From NCBI GenBank assembly GCA_949282305.1, contig CASDPB010000004.1:43040-107039 (forward strand): a DNA stretch of 64,000 bases, given 5' to 3'. The translations under genes and the position numbers were made by a program. Source of the DNA: an uncultured Lentisphaeria bacterium. GTDB lineage: Bacteria > Verrucomicrobiota > Lentisphaeria > Victivallales > UBA1829. Positions 51,673 to 61,490 of this stretch are shown here, in pieces (positions within the stretch are counted from its first letter, which is position 1; each line of letters begins with the position of its first letter). The notes beneath the pieces are model-generated. The model was not told the origin of the DNA. It searched no databases and saw only the letters and a list, made by a program, of their open reading frames with translations.

Positions 51673-52542
51673 TCATTTCAAATCCCGCGGGGGAACCCCG
51701 TACTTTTTCTTGAACTCAGTCGCAAAATATTGCGGTGAAGAGTATTTCATCTCCGCCGCGATCTCCTTGACAGAATAGATATGATGGCGCAGAAGGTTCA
51801 TCGCCTTTTCCATTTTCTGATCCAGATAATAGCTGATCGGAGACGTCTGCAGATGTTTCCGGAATTGGCGGTGAAGCGTGGCGCCGCTTATGCCTGTGTG
51901 CTGGACAAGTTTCTCCAGCGTCAGGTGTTCCGACAGGTTTTCATGGATATATTCCAGCGCCCGCTGGAGTTCCGGGGGACGGTGCATCGCCGTGGACTGC
52001 GCGGAGAGTTCCAGGAGCAGACCATAGCATTCGGCACATGCGTCCCGGTAATTCGCCAGCGTCTCCTTTCTGCTCAGTTCATAGATTCTGTCGAACATGG
52101 CGTCAAGCCGTTTCCTGTCGCGGGGAATAATCAGGTTGACGCGGTCAAGTCCGATCAGTTCCAGAGTGCGGCGGAGCAGGGAACCGCACAGGATGACTGT
52201 CCGCTTCCGAGCCGTTTCCGTTTCGCACTTCATGGAGCTGTCCACCCCCAGCCGGACCAGGAATATTTCTCCGGGGTTGACGCGCAGAACCGTGTTGTTC
52301 TGACGGAAGAGGAAGACTCCTTCCTGAACATATTCCACGGAAAAAACATCGGAATTGATCCGCTGGCGGAAACATTCCCGGTGCCATTCGTCATAACCGG
52401 AGGACAGAAGCTGGACCGGATAGGCGGAGCCCTCCTTTCCCGTATAGGTGAAACTTAGAAAGCTGTGCCGCGGATATTCTCCGTAATTGTAGCCGAAGAG
52501 ACGCGACGCTCCTGTGGAGAGATTGACATAACGCCGTTTCAT
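51673..52542 (-). CDS. AraC-family transcriptional regulator
   Basis: A 289-residue regulator with an N-terminal sensor domain (cupin-like; NNTVLRVNPGEIFLV) and the paired AraC helix-turn-helix motifs at about 190-285: LTLEKLVQHTGISGATLHRQ, then YSVKEIAAEMKYSSPQYFAT and KKKYGVPPRDL. ATG 52542 has a GAGGGG site; a longer frame to 52590 is rejected. It is divergent from the glycosidase operon at 52675 and is its probable regulator. A second AraC gene is at 60516. Confidence 0.92.
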   Translation of the reverse strand: MKRRYVNLSTGASRLFGYNYGEYPRHSFLSFTYTGKEGSAYPVQLLSSGYDEWHRECFRQRINSDVFSVEYVQEGVFLFRQNNTVLRVNPGEIFLVRLGVDSSMKCETETARKRTVILCGSLLRRTLELIGLDRVNLIIPRDRKRLDAMFDRIYELSRKETLANYRDACAECYGLLLELSAQSTAMHRPPELQRALEYIHENLSEHLTLEKLVQHTGISGATLHRQFRKHLQTSPISYYLDQKMEKAMNLLRHHIYSVKEIAAEMKYSSPQYFATEFKKKYGVPPRDLK

Positions 52543-52612
52543 TTCTTTTCCCCTCTGCTGAAATTCTTGACTTAATTGATAAGATAACATACATATTAGA
52601 AAAAGAAACCCC

Positions 52613-52640
52613 TTGCGAAAAAAAAATATTATTTTATAAT
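52613..52640 (+). promoter_or_regulatory. Predicted promoter of the glycosidase-pseudopilin operon
   Basis: TTGCGA (52613-52618), a 16-base spacer and a perfect TATAAT (52635-52640) lie 34 bases before ATG 52675. Confidence 0.65.
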
Positions 52641-52646
52641 AATATT
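52625..52646. promoter_or_regulatory. A+T inverted repeat overlapping the -10 box
   Basis: AATATTATT (52625-52633) and AATAATATT (52638-52646) form a perfect 9-bp inverted repeat with a 4-base centre, spanning the -10 region of the operon. It could be an operator, although AraC proteins usually bind direct repeats. Confidence 0.4.
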
Positions 52647-52674
52647 AAAAATGTAAGAAAAAGGTTTGAAAGAA

Positions 52675-54279
52675 ATGAATAAATATCCAACAGTATGGGG
52701 CGGCGGTCAGCTGCTCGCCTTTTCCGGAATTGACGGGAAGACCGACTATGAAAACGGTCTGCGTCTGCGCACGGCTTTCGGTGAATATGCGTTTGAACTG
52801 AAACAGGACGGTGACATTGTGGCGGGACCGGTGATCCGCTATACCGGTTCCACGCCGGAGGAAATTGAACTGACCGGTGATTTCTTCCGTTTTCATGCGG
52901 GGGACAGGGTCTCTTCCGGAGTGCTGGTGGATGCGCGGCATCTTCTCCTGGAAGGCGACTTCGAGCTTGAGCTGCTGGATCAATATGATTCTGCGGTCTC
53001 CGGGAACCGGAAACTGGTGGCGGCAAAAGGCTTCCTGAAAAAAGAACTGCTGGAACGGGACGTTGCCGGCGAGATTGCGGAACGCGGAAAGTTCCTGCGG
53101 TCCGCACCGCTCCCGGCGGATGTGTCCGAAGCGGCATGCCGGACTGCGCTCAAGGCTTTTTCCCAGCTCAAGACGCAGATTTATTCTCCGGAAGGGCAGA
53201 TCAAACACTTCTGGAGTACGCCGGACCGCTGGCCGCATAAGCAGATGTGGCTCTGGGACTCGGTGTTTCATGCGCTTGGAATGCGTCACTGCAATCCGGC
53301 GCTTGCACGCGACATGATCAGCGCGATGTTCGATCTCCAGCAGGAGAACGGCTTCATCCCGCTCTGCGGAAATCCTCATGATGTGAACCGGCTGACCCAG
53401 CCGCCGATACTGTCGCTGGCAATGAAGCTGGTCAATGAAAGTGAGCCCGCGCCGGAATGGATTGCGGAACTTGCCCCGAAGCTGGAACGGTATCTGGAAT
53501 GGATCATGGCAAACCGCGATTCCGACGGCGCGGGGCTGGTCGAGTGGGCGATTGAAGCCAATGAAAACTGCCGCAGTGGAGAGAGCGGCATGGACAATTC
53601 CCCCCGTTTCGACTGTGCCCTCCAGCTGGATGCTCCCGATTTCAACGCATATCTCGCGTTTGAATGCGAGCAGCTCGCCGCTTTCCTGCCGGAAAAGCAT
53701 GATTACTGGATGGGACATCACGACCGCCTCTGCCGTCTCATGAACGAGCGTCTGTGGAGTGAAAACGCGGGGCTTTACGTGGATTACGATGTGGTGAACG
53801 GCTGCCGGACGGAAATCATGGCAAGCGCCGGTTTCCTCCCGCTTTACTGCGGGGCGGCGACAAAGGCGCAGGCGGAGCGCATGGCGCGTCATCTGACAGA
53901 TCCGGAGACCTTCGGGACTCCGCTCCGGGTGCCTTCAATTGCAAAGAACAACACCGCCGCCTACCGGAAGGACATGTGGCGTGGCCCGGTCTGGACGAAC
54001 ATCAATTATCTGATCGCGCTCGGTCTGGAGCGTTACGGTTATCATGAGCTTGCGCGCAGCATTGTCCGCGACACCTTGCGCGAACAGGAGAAATGGTATC
54101 TGGAATGCGGCACGTTCTTTGAATTCTACGATGACCGCAAAGAGGTGGAGCCGCGTAAACTGGAACGCAAGGGAATGCCGCCGGACGGGCGGTATCATCC
54201 ATATCATCAGGTATTTCATGATTACGGCTGGTCCGCCACGCTGTATCTGGAAATGATCAGCAGAAAAGAGTGGAGGTGA
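52675..54279 (+). CDS. (alpha/alpha)6-barrel glycoside hydrolase (MGH1/GH63-like)
   Basis: A 534-residue protein without a signal peptide, so cytoplasmic. After a beta-rich N-terminal domain (1-150), the helical barrel shows the family landmarks: [59 protein letters not shown] and [17 protein letters not shown]. These are shared by GH63, GH37 and mannosylglycerate-hydrolase-like enzymes. The Asp in LWDS and the late Glu are likely catalytic. ATG 52675 is chosen over TTG 52666. The pseudopilin-like gene begins 2 bases after its stop, so it is the first gene of a tightly coupled operon. Substrate unknown. Confidence 0.8.
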   Translation: MNKYPTVWGGGQLLAFSGIDGKTDYENGLRLRTAFGEYAFELKQDGDIVAGPVIRYTGSTPEEIELTGDFFRFHAGDRVSSGVLVDARHLLLEGDFELELLDQYDSAVSGNRKLVAAKGFLKKELLERDVAGEIAERGKFLRSAPLPADVSEAACRTALKAFSQLKTQIYSPEGQIKHFWSTPDRWPHKQMWLWDSVFHALGMRHCNPALARDMISAMFDLQQENGFIPLCGNPHDVNRLTQPPILSLAMKLVNESEPAPEWIAELAPKLERYLEWIMANRDSDGAGLVEWAIEANENCRSGESGMDNSPRFDCALQLDAPDFNAYLAFECEQLAAFLPEKHDYWMGHHDRLCRLMNERLWSENAGLYVDYDVVNGCRTEIMASAGFLPLYCGAATKAQAERMARHLTDPETFGTPLRVPSIAKNNTAAYRKDMWRGPVWTNINYLIALGLERYGYHELARSIVRDTLREQEKWYLECGTFFEFYDDRKEVEPRKLERKGMPPDGRYHPYHQVFHDYGWSATLYLEMISRKEWR

Positions 54280-54281
54280 TT

Positions 54282-55109
54282 ATGTATCTTCTTAAACAAG
54301 GACAAAAAGCGGTTCAGGGAAATCGTCCCGAAGGTAAATGGAATCAGCGGGAACAGCACTTTTCCCGTGCGGTGTTTTGCGGGGCTGCCCATTTCCGGAA
54401 TTGCAGATCGGGTCATTTCACCCTTCTGGAGCTCCTCATTGTTGTTGCGATCATCGCGATTCTCGCGGCGCTGCTTCTGCCGGCCTTGAGCAAGGCGCGC
54501 GACAAGGCGAAGGGTTCCTCCTGCATGTCTCAGCTTCGGCAGATCGGTCTGGGTTTTACGATGTTTGCCCAGGAACATAATGACTGTCTGCCCAATCAGA
54601 ATTCTGCCAACGGGCGTTATGCTCCGGGAACAGCCTGGGCGTCCAAATACGGCTGGATTGACAGCCGCCTGTTTATCGGAGGCACCAATGCGGAGTATGC
54701 GATGCTGGGGATTTCCCGGCTCTGGCTGCGCGGATATGTCGCCAGTTCCAAAATTTTCTTCTGTCCGAGCGACCAGATCAACACGCATGCCGCCAACTGG
54801 GAGCCGGTTGTTGTCGGCACGGCGGGCAATAAACCCGAGAAATTCAATGCGGTGGGCACCAACTACCGTTGCAGTTATTATACGCGCGGCATTGAAGACA
54901 CCTGGTATCTCGGCGGAAATCCCGATGAAATTGAATCGGAAAGCAAGCTGGGGCGTCTGAAACCCGCGGAACATTTCCTGGAACTTTGCCGCAGCCATGC
55001 CTTTGATCCCAAGACGACCTTGCCGGAACCGATATACAGCTTCAATGTTCTGCGTCCGGACGGCAGTGTCCGGGTGGAGCGGAACAGGAAAAGCAAATAT
55101 GGATGGTGA
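54282..55109 (+). CDS. Prepilin-type (DUF1559-like) protein embedded in a glycosidase operon
   Basis: A 275-residue protein with a type IV pilin-like signal. The hydrophobic stretch [20 protein letters not shown] (46-65) has Glu at +5, but the leader is unusually long (45 residues) and its last residue is His instead of Gly. The segment [20 protein letters not shown] then [19 protein letters not shown] is the G/H-type pseudopilin head seen in large paralogous families of Lentisphaerota and Planctomycetota. The start follows a perfect GGAGGTGA site. It overlaps the next gene by 7 bases. Function unknown; a surface or periplasmic glycan-handling fibre is inferred from the context. Confidence 0.82.
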   Translation: MYLLKQGQKAVQGNRPEGKWNQREQHFSRAVFCGAAHFRNCRSGHFTLLELLIVVAIIAILAALLLPALSKARDKAKGSSCMSQLRQIGLGFTMFAQEHNDCLPNQNSANGRYAPGTAWASKYGWIDSRLFIGGTNAEYAMLGISRLWLRGYVASSKIFFCPSDQINTHAANWEPVVVGTAGNKPEKFNAVGTNYRCSYYTRGIEDTWYLGGNPDEIESESKLGRLKPAEHFLELCRSHAFDPKTTLPEPIYSFNVLRPDGSVRVERNRKSKYGW

Positions 55110-58100
55110 ACATGGTAAAAGAGCTGCTGAGTGCCGTACTGCTGGCGGGAACGGTTGCCGGATGGAGCAATGCGACTAATCCGGTGCTGAGGCAGGAGGG
55201 CGATTATTTCTGCCGTCGCACATCTCCTTTTGAGTTCCGGGGGCGGCTGGAGGACTGGCGTGAGCGCGGCGCGCTGCCGCTTTTTCTGGCGGAGGAGCGG
55301 AACCGGATGATTCCGGACTGGGAAGGTCCCGGGGATGTTGAGGTGACGGTTTATCTGCTGCATGACGGGGAATATCTCTACTTCGGGGGACTTGTGCATG
55401 ATCGTCTGCCGTCATATCAGGAAAAACCGGAAGCATTTTACCGCGGTGATGGCTTTCAGCTTGCGTTTGACCCGCTGGACGATACGATTCTGCCCGGTTA
55501 TGACGCCAACGACATCGAACTGGGATTCGGACGGCTCCGGGACAATACCGCCGCCGCATACTGCTGGCGGGGCGGAGCGGCGCTTTCGACGGGCGTCTTG
55601 TCCGACATCCGGTTGAAGATCACTCCTGCGGGAAAAGACACGCTGCTGTATGAAGCGGCGATTCCCTGGCGCTGTCTGGCTCCCTTTGATCCGCGGCGCC
55701 TTGAAAAGTTCGGCTTCAATGTATTGTACAACTCCGCACGCGACGGCAAACGGCGCGGCTGGCTGCACTGGACTCCGGGAGTCGGGGAGGAAAAACTTGC
55801 GTTTCTGTTCCGCAACGTTCGTCTGGCCAAAGCGGCGGAGGGAACTGCGGAAGCTGCCGTGAATACCGACCGCTCCCAATATTCCAGCGGCGACACCGCT
55901 CTGGTTTCGCTTTATCTTCCGACAGAAAAGGAAGGGAAGGGGAAGGTGCGTTTTTCCGTGCTGCGGCAGACGCGCGAGATATGGAATGAAACAGTTCCGT
56001 TTGAGGCGCAGCCGGGAGGTACCGTATTGCGCTGGAACTATATCATCGGACGGTTGCGTGACGGCGGCTTGCAGGTCGAAGCTCATGCCGAGTGGCCGGG
56101 AGGAAGTGCCGTATTGCATGCGGAACTTTTGAATCTGTCCGCGGATGCGCTGAAACGCCAGGCGGGAAAACTGGCGGAAAGAGCCGCCGCTTTCCGTTCC
56201 TCTCTGGAAGCCGCCCGCAGTTCGGGGGTTGCCGTCGATTACCCGATGACCTCGCTCGCCGTATGCGAAGTGACTTTGAAATATCGGCTGCGCGATCTGG
56301 ATAAGCCGGCGTTGCTGAAGGAATATGCTCTTCTGCCGAAAATCCGTCGCCAGTTTCAGCAGCTTGAGGCAATGCTCGAACGCGGGGAACAGGAGTTGAC
56401 CGCCTTGAAATCCGGTCGTTTGAAGGCACGTCCGGTTCCGGCACCGCCCATGCGGAACCTGACGATTCGCGACGGCGCGTTTTATTCCGGCGACACGGAA
56501 GTTCTGCTGATCGGGCCGCTTGGCTGGTGGGAGCCTTTTGACGATATGAAATCGCTTTCCGAGCTGGGGTTCAATCTGTTCAGCAGCACCTTGATTGCGG
56601 AAAGCGTGACGCCGTCGCCGGACAAGGTGAGGATGGACGGGGCGCGGCGCATCGACCGCGGCATCCGGGAAGCCGCAAAATATAATCTTGCATTTGACTT
56701 TCTGATTTCTCCGCATCCTCTGCCGCAGGGCTGGAAGGAAAAACATCCCGAAATGGCGCAGTATCCTTCCGGCGGCTGGATCGGCAGTTCTCTTTATCAT
56801 GCCTCCACCCGCGCCATGATTGAGGCCATGTGGAAAAATCTGCTGCCGGCAGTGCGCGGCAATTCCAATCTGATTGCCCTGGATCTGGTCAATGAATGGT
56901 CGTTCTCGGACGGCGTGCGGGAAATTCATCCGGCGATGCTTGCGAAGTTCCGTGCGGCAATGAAGGAGAAGTATGGAACGATCAGTGCGGCAAACCGTGC
57001 ATGGAAGACCGGACTGCATGATTTTGACGCCGTCGATCCGTTGACTCTGAAACGGGACAGCGCCGGTTTCCGGTATGATTTTGAATCGTTCCGCAATCAG
57101 GAGGGACTGGAAAATCTCCGCTTCCTGCGGGATACCGCGAAAAAATACGCTCCCAGTGTCCCGGTGCATGTCAAAAGCATCGCAGTGACAGATCTGGACC
57201 CCGGACAGTATCTCCCGGTCGGCGTCCAGCGTGAGGACCGGGGACGGATTACGGACTTTGCCGGAAGCGACTGTGCCGGAATCATGGAGCTGGACTACTA
57301 CCGTTCCATGGTGCCGGACAAGCCCGCCGCCGATACGGAATTTCATGTGTCGGTCAATACCACTCCGCATGAAATGGCTGCGGATGCGTGGAGTGCGATG
57401 CTGCATGGAGAATCGCTGCGTGAGTATTACGCATGGACAGGTCGATACTCGGCGGAACTGATGGCTGCCGGCGCACTGCTTCATTCTCCGGAATCCCTGG
57501 AAGCGCTGGGAAGAACCGCGCTTGACCTGCGGCGGCTTGCCCCGGAAGTGGTTGCTTTCCAGCGGGCGATTCCGAAGGCGGAAGTTGCATTGCTTTATTC
57601 TCCGGCTTCGATGTATACCGTCCCGGATTATCCGGCAAAACTGCGCCGGGCACATGCGGCATTGTCGCATCTTGATCTGCCGGTTCGTTTCCTGAGCGAA
57701 CGTCAGCTCGCCGCGGGAGAAACCGGGCAGGTGAAACTGCTGCTTGTTCCCGGTGCACAGCGGCTGGAACGCGCCACTGCGGAGGCGCTTTCCGGATTTG
57801 CCGGGCGCGGCGGCGTGATACTGAATGCGGGCGAGTCCGGTTTCAGCGACCCCTACGGCATGGAACTGTCCGGACTTCCCGTGATGCGGAAGACCGATTT
57901 GACGGAAGCCGCTCTGGACAGGGAGATTGAGCGGCTCGGCTTGAAGCGTCCTGTTCGCGGCGGTGTTCCCGGCGGCGCTCTGGAACTGCGTTCCGTCCGA
58001 TATGGCGGCTCCACATTGTTCTATGCCGTCAATTATGGTTCTCCCCGGGATTTTCAGCCGACTCTCGACGGCAGACCGCTTGCGGAGGCTGTGGAGCTGA

Positions 58101-58174
58101 TTTCGGGCGAAACGGTGAAATTCCCGCTGCGGCTTCCCAATCGTAAGACAATGTTATTTGAGGTGAAACCATGA
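55103..58174 (+). CDS. Secreted GH42-like glycosidase with N-terminal CBM9-like domain
   Basis: A 1023-residue protein with a modest signal peptide ([15 protein letters not shown], then WSNA). Residues about 35-250 look like a CBM9/DOMON sandwich ([30 protein letters not shown]). A TIM barrel follows at about 450-780, with [20 protein letters not shown] and an acid/base candidate Glu in [15 protein letters not shown] beta-galactosidase-trimerisation-like Rossmann module occupies about 830-960 ([20 protein letters not shown]). The architecture suggests a beta-galactosidase-type enzyme. The start at 55103 overlaps the pilin-like gene; ATG 55112 is an alternative. Confidence 0.75.
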   Translation: MVNMVKELLSAVLLAGTVAGWSNATNPVLRQEGDYFCRRTSPFEFRGRLEDWRERGALPLFLAEERNRMIPDWEGPGDVEVTVYLLHDGEYLYFGGLVHDRLPSYQEKPEAFYRGDGFQLAFDPLDDTILPGYDANDIELGFGRLRDNTAAAYCWRGGAALSTGVLSDIRLKITPAGKDTLLYEAAIPWRCLAPFDPRRLEKFGFNVLYNSARDGKRRGWLHWTPGVGEEKLAFLFRNVRLAKAAEGTAEAAVNTDRSQYSSGDTALVSLYLPTEKEGKGKVRFSVLRQTREIWNETVPFEAQPGGTVLRWNYIIGRLRDGGLQVEAHAEWPGGSAVLHAELLNLSADALKRQAGKLAERAAAFRSSLEAARSSGVAVDYPMTSLAVCEVTLKYRLRDLDKPALLKEYALLPKIRRQFQQLEAMLERGEQELTALKSGRLKARPVPAPPMRNLTIRDGAFYSGDTEVLLIGPLGWWEPFDDMKSLSELGFNLFSSTLIAESVTPSPDKVRMDGARRIDRGIREAAKYNLAFDFLISPHPLPQGWKEKHPEMAQYPSGGWIGSSLYHASTRAMIEAMWKNLLPAVRGNSNLIALDLVNEWSFSDGVREIHPAMLAKFRAAMKEKYGTISAANRAWKTGLHDFDAVDPLTLKRDSAGFRYDFESFRNQEGLENLRFLRDTAKKYAPSVPVHVKSIAVTDLDPGQYLPVGVQREDRGRITDFAGSDCAGIMELDYYRSMVPDKPAADTEFHVSVNTTPHEMAADAWSAMLHGESLREYYAWTGRYSAELMAAGALLHSPESLEALGRTALDLRRLAPEVVAFQRAIPKAEVALLYSPASMYTVPDYPAKLRRAHAALSHLDLPVRFLSERQLAAGETGQVKLLLVPGAQRLERATAEALSGFAGRGGVILNAGESGFSDPYGMELSGLPVMRKTDLTEAALDREIERLGLKRPVRGGVPGGALELRSVRYGGSTLFYAVNYGSPRDFQPTLDGRPLAEAVELISGETVKFPLRLPNRKTMLFEVKP

Positions 58175-59025
58175 AAAAGACGATTTTATTTTCTCTCCTG
58201 CTTTTATCCGTTGCGCTTTCCGCCGCTGATTTCCGCTGGAAAGGCAAAGGGGATTCCTTTACCCGGGAAAAGCCGGGCGGCTATATCTGGTGGACACTCG
58301 GCTTGCGGTTGGCTCCGGGGGAATATCAGGTCAGGGCGCGGCTTCGTGGTGACGCGGGGAAAGCCTTTACGATTCAGGCGGTGGATGCCGCCACCGGGAA
58401 AAGCCATTGGCGGAAAGGCGTGAAATGCGGGGCGGAATATGGCGAACTTGATTTCGGCACATTCCACTATGACGGCAGTTATCGGCTGCGCATTTCGGAC
58501 TGGAATCAGCCGGGATTTTATGTGGAGTCTGTGACGCTGACGCCTGTGAAGCTGGATGCTGTTCCAGACGCCCCTGCCGCGTCCTGCGATTCCGCGGAAG
58601 GATGGATCCCGCTCGGAAAGACTGTTTTTGCCGCTGATGCGTCCGACCGGCGCGAGGGCGGAGCCGCATTGAAGGTGGAAGTATCTCCCCTTGCCGGGCG
58701 CAAGTGGTACGACGCGGGCATACTGCGTCCGTTTCCGATGAAAAATGTTTCCATGGTTTCCTTCTGGATCAAATTCAACACGGATCCGGTTCCGTTCTGG
58801 GTTCAGATTTTCACTTCGGAAAAAGGGGTGGCGCAGAAACTGAACCCGGAAGCGCTGGGCATCAGAAAGGGCGAATGGAAGTTTCTGGAACTGCCGGTCT
58901 CTACGTTTCATTTCCGACCGAAGCGTTCCACTGTCAAGGATGTTCGTGCTCTGCAGTTTTCGCCGGATGCCGGTTTTCAGAGTCCGGTGATTTTCCTTCT
59001 GGATGACATCCTGCTGGAACCCTGA
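58171..59025 (+). CDS. Secreted CBM-like protein, operon partner of the GH42-like enzyme
   Basis: A 284-residue protein with a clear signal peptide (ILFSLLLLSVALSA, then ADF). It seems to hold two beta-sandwich domains, about 20-130 (GEYQVRARLRGDAGKAFTIQ, YRLRISDWNQPGFYVESV) and 140-284 (GGAALKVEVSPL, VSMVSFWIKFN, SPVIFLLDDILLEP), like carbohydrate-binding modules. Its ATG overlaps the stop of the GH42-like gene (ATGA), so it is translated with it. Presumably a secreted glycan-binding partner. Confidence 0.72.
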   Translation: MKKTILFSLLLLSVALSAADFRWKGKGDSFTREKPGGYIWWTLGLRLAPGEYQVRARLRGDAGKAFTIQAVDAATGKSHWRKGVKCGAEYGELDFGTFHYDGSYRLRISDWNQPGFYVESVTLTPVKLDAVPDAPAASCDSAEGWIPLGKTVFAADASDRREGGAALKVEVSPLAGRKWYDAGILRPFPMKNVSMVSFWIKFNTDPVPFWVQIFTSEKGVAQKLNPEALGIRKGEWKFLELPVSTFHFRPKRSTVKDVRALQFSPDAGFQSPVIFLLDDILLEP

Positions 59026-59097
59026 CAGGCTTAATGCCTGCATGACAATATGCCGGTGTCCCGCCGGTTTCCGGTTTTGCCGGTGCGGGATACCGGA
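59026..59097 (+). terminator. Hairpins closing the glycosidase-pseudopilin operon
   Basis: CAGGC ttaat GCCTG (59026-59040) is followed by a large CCGG-rich inverted repeat (59053-59096), in which CCGGTGTCCCGC pairs with GCGGGATACCGG. No long T run follows, so termination strength is uncertain. Confidence 0.5.
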
Positions 59098-59216
59098 AGA
59101 ACAATGAGGAGATTTGCCGGTCTTTTGCGGAAAATGGTCCGGCGGACTGCTTGAAGCCGTCGGATATTCGGATTATGGTATTGCCCTGAATGAAAAATAA
59201 TTGAGTGAGGTCTGTT

Positions 59217-60494
59217 ATGGATTTTTGTGTGAAAGATGTTCCCGTCAGTCATGAGTATGATGTGCTGGTCGCCGGATCGGGAATGGGAGGAATTGCCGCG
59301 GCGGCTGCGGCGGCGGAGGATGGATTGAAAGTCGGGATGATCGAATATTTCGGAGAACCCGGCGGAATTCCCGTGAACGGACGTCTCGGTTCGATTTCCG
59401 GCTATAGCCGCAACGGCGTTGTTGCCGTCGGCGGTTTCGCGAGGCAGTTTGCGGATGAGCTGCTCCGGCGCGGCAAGGCGTTTGAGCAGGGCGGCGGAAG
59501 CAATATCAACATGACTCCCCCCGCATTGACCGCTTTTCTGCTGGAACTGATTGATTTCTACAAAATTGACCTGCATCTGTACACGCAGTTGATCGGTTCC
59601 GTCGTCGCGGACGGAAAAATTTCCCATGTCGCAGTTGCCGGCAAAAGCGGAATTTCCATGATGAAGGCGAAGCTGTTCGTGGATGCCACCGGCGACGGGG
59701 ATCTTGCCGTGATGTCGGGATGTCCTTATGAGAAAGGGCGCAAGTCGGACGGCAAAGTGCAGTCTTCCACGCTGATTTTCGTAATTGGCGGAATTGATCT
59801 TGCGCGGATGCCGGATTACATGGAGGTTCGCAGAATCTGGCAGAGCAAGCCGCGCGCCGTGCCCATTGACCACAGCGTGTTTCAGTTTGTGCCGCATGGC
59901 GAGGGTGCCAATGAGATTGCCGTCAATATGACCCATATCCTGAATTGCGACTGCACGAAATCGGAGGATCTGACCCGCATCCGCAAGGAAGGCGTCAGGC
60001 AGGCGGAATATCTTCTCAATGAGTTCTTCCGCAAGGAGATTCCCGGTTACGAGCACGCATGGATCAGCCATTATGCGCCTCAGATCGGCTGCCGCGAGAC
60101 GCGCCGGATTCTCGGCGACTATGTGCTTACGGAGGACGATGTCGTCAGTTCGCGCCGCTTCGAGGATGAGATCGCCTGCGGAATCTGGGGAATTGATGTG
60201 CATACGCCGGACGGCGTTCATACCCGGATCGCCCGTTATATAGAGAAGCCCTACGGTATTCCTTATCGTTGCGTTACTCCGCGCGGCATTGACAATCTTT
60301 ACATTGCGGGGCGTCCGATTTCCGCGGATCATCTTGCGCATTCTTCGTCGCGGATCAACGGCACGTGCATGGCGATCGGCGAGGCGGTCGGGTGCGCGTC
60401 GGCGGATGCGATTCAGAGCGGTTCGACGAGGAAAGTCGACGTTACGCAGCTTCAGGAAAAAATCCGCCGCATGAAATACCGGATACTTTCCTGA
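59217..60494 (+). CDS. FAD-dependent oxidoreductase (FAD_oxidored family)
   Basis: A 425-residue flavoprotein. The dinucleotide loop is VLVAGSGMGGIAAAAAA (about 17-33). VDATGDGDLAVMSGCPYEKG and a C-terminal NLYIAGRPISADHLAHSS FAD segment fit the group found in many sugar-degrading loci of PVC and Bacteroidota bacteria. The substrate is probably a sugar or cyclitol alcohol, which is not known. ATG 59217 has GAGG upstream. It lies after the secreted CBM gene and converges with the second AraC gene. Confidence 0.85.
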   Translation: MDFCVKDVPVSHEYDVLVAGSGMGGIAAAAAAAEDGLKVGMIEYFGEPGGIPVNGRLGSISGYSRNGVVAVGGFARQFADELLRRGKAFEQGGGSNINMTPPALTAFLLELIDFYKIDLHLYTQLIGSVVADGKISHVAVAGKSGISMMKAKLFVDATGDGDLAVMSGCPYEKGRKSDGKVQSSTLIFVIGGIDLARMPDYMEVRRIWQSKPRAVPIDHSVFQFVPHGEGANEIAVNMTHILNCDCTKSEDLTRIRKEGVRQAEYLLNEFFRKEIPGYEHAWISHYAPQIGCRETRRILGDYVLTEDDVVSSRRFEDEIACGIWGIDVHTPDGVHTRIARYIEKPYGIPYRCVTPRGIDNLYIAGRPISADHLAHSSSRINGTCMAIGEAVGCASADAIQSGSTRKVDVTQLQEKIRRMKYRILS

Positions 60495-60515
60495 GCCCGC
60501 TGTCTGCGGCATCTG

Positions 60516-61385
60516 TCACGGCTTCAATACATGGTTTCGCTTGAGCGCAATCTGTTTTGCGCGGTAGGCGAGGGGGGTCATGTTGATTTTTTCACGGAAC
60601 GCGCGGCTGAACGCCTGAATGGAGGAGTAGCCGCAAAGTTCCGCGATTTCTCCGATGTTTTTTTCCTTCTGATTGAGATGATACATTGCTTTGGTGATCC
60701 GGCTTCGGCGGATATATTCCCCGAGGCTGATTCCGGTTTCCTCCTGAAAACGGCGGCGCAGATGGCTTTTTGATATGTGGAACTGTTTTGCCAGAATGTT
60801 CAGCCCCAGCTCCTGATCCAGATGATTCATGATGTATCTGACGATGCGCGCCGCAAAAGAGGAGCTTTCCGGAAATGCCGGCGGGGTGGAGTCTTTTGCC
60901 GCGTCCTGCTGAATCCGGCTCAGCAGAAGTGTCAGGAGCAGCGTCAGATCCCATTTCCGTGCCTGGTTCTGATAGGCTTTCAGCAGATTGGAGACCAGCA
61001 GGATGGATTCCGGATTCAGCATCGCGGATGAGTGACGCTCCGGCAGGATGTCGCTGCGTTTTACCTCGAATGTGATCATCAGGCGGAAAATCTGTTCATC
61101 CGTATGCATGAACAGGTGGTTTTCGTAGGGATAGATCAGGAAGGAGCTGCCGGGTTCAAGAAGAAAGCGGTGTCCGTCCAGGAGCAGCTGGCAGGGCGCG
61201 CCGAGATTCAGGTTCAGAAGATGCCGGTGGTGAATGGCTCCCTGGCCGGGCACGGGCGAAAGTCCCCCGCGTGCAAACACCAGAATATTGTCCGGCAGAT
61301 CGAAATCATATCCGTTCGGACGATTTACGAACAGAACCGGAGGAGCCTTCAGGGTTTTTGCCTGTCTGACCAGTTTTTTGAGCAT
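60516..61385 (-). CDS. AraC-family transcriptional regulator
   Basis: A 289-residue regulator. The N-terminal cupin-like sensor (HHRHLLNLNLGAPCQLLLDG, EPGSSFLIYPYENHLF) is followed by the AraC DNA-binding domain (about 190-285) with LGLNILAKQFHISKSHLRRR and IGEIAELCGYSSIQAFSRAF. It is divergent from the two Gfo/Idh/MocA genes, with 105 bases between, and is their likely regulator. Confidence 0.92.
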   Translation of the reverse strand: MLKKLVRQAKTLKAPPVLFVNRPNGYDFDLPDNILVFARGGLSPVPGQGAIHHRHLLNLNLGAPCQLLLDGHRFLLEPGSSFLIYPYENHLFMHTDEQIFRLMITFEVKRSDILPERHSSAMLNPESILLVSNLLKAYQNQARKWDLTLLLTLLLSRIQQDAAKDSTPPAFPESSSFAARIVRYIMNHLDQELGLNILAKQFHISKSHLRRRFQEETGISLGEYIRRSRITKAMYHLNQKEKNIGEIAELCGYSSIQAFSRAFREKINMTPLAYRAKQIALKRNHVLKP

Positions 61386-61414
61386 ATCTGTTAAAAAAAA
61401 GAGCTGTGCGGTGA

Positions 61415-61443
61415 TTGTTTTAACCTTTTATCTACAGTATAAT
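61415..61443 (+). promoter_or_regulatory. Predicted promoter of the Gfo/Idh/MocA pair
   Basis: TTGTTT (61415-61420), a 17-base spacer and a perfect TATAAT (61438-61443) lie 47 bases before the first dehydrogenase ATG, inside the divergent gap with the AraC gene. Confidence 0.65.
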
Positions 61444-61490
61444 ATAGCCGCTGAACCGGAAAAGGCAACCAGTAAAAAGGAACTTTCAGA

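Noticed and set aside
55412..57670. 752-codon minus-strand frame opposite the GH42-like gene
   Set aside because: Antisense shadow: the plus-strand protein has clear CBM9-like and TIM-barrel features.
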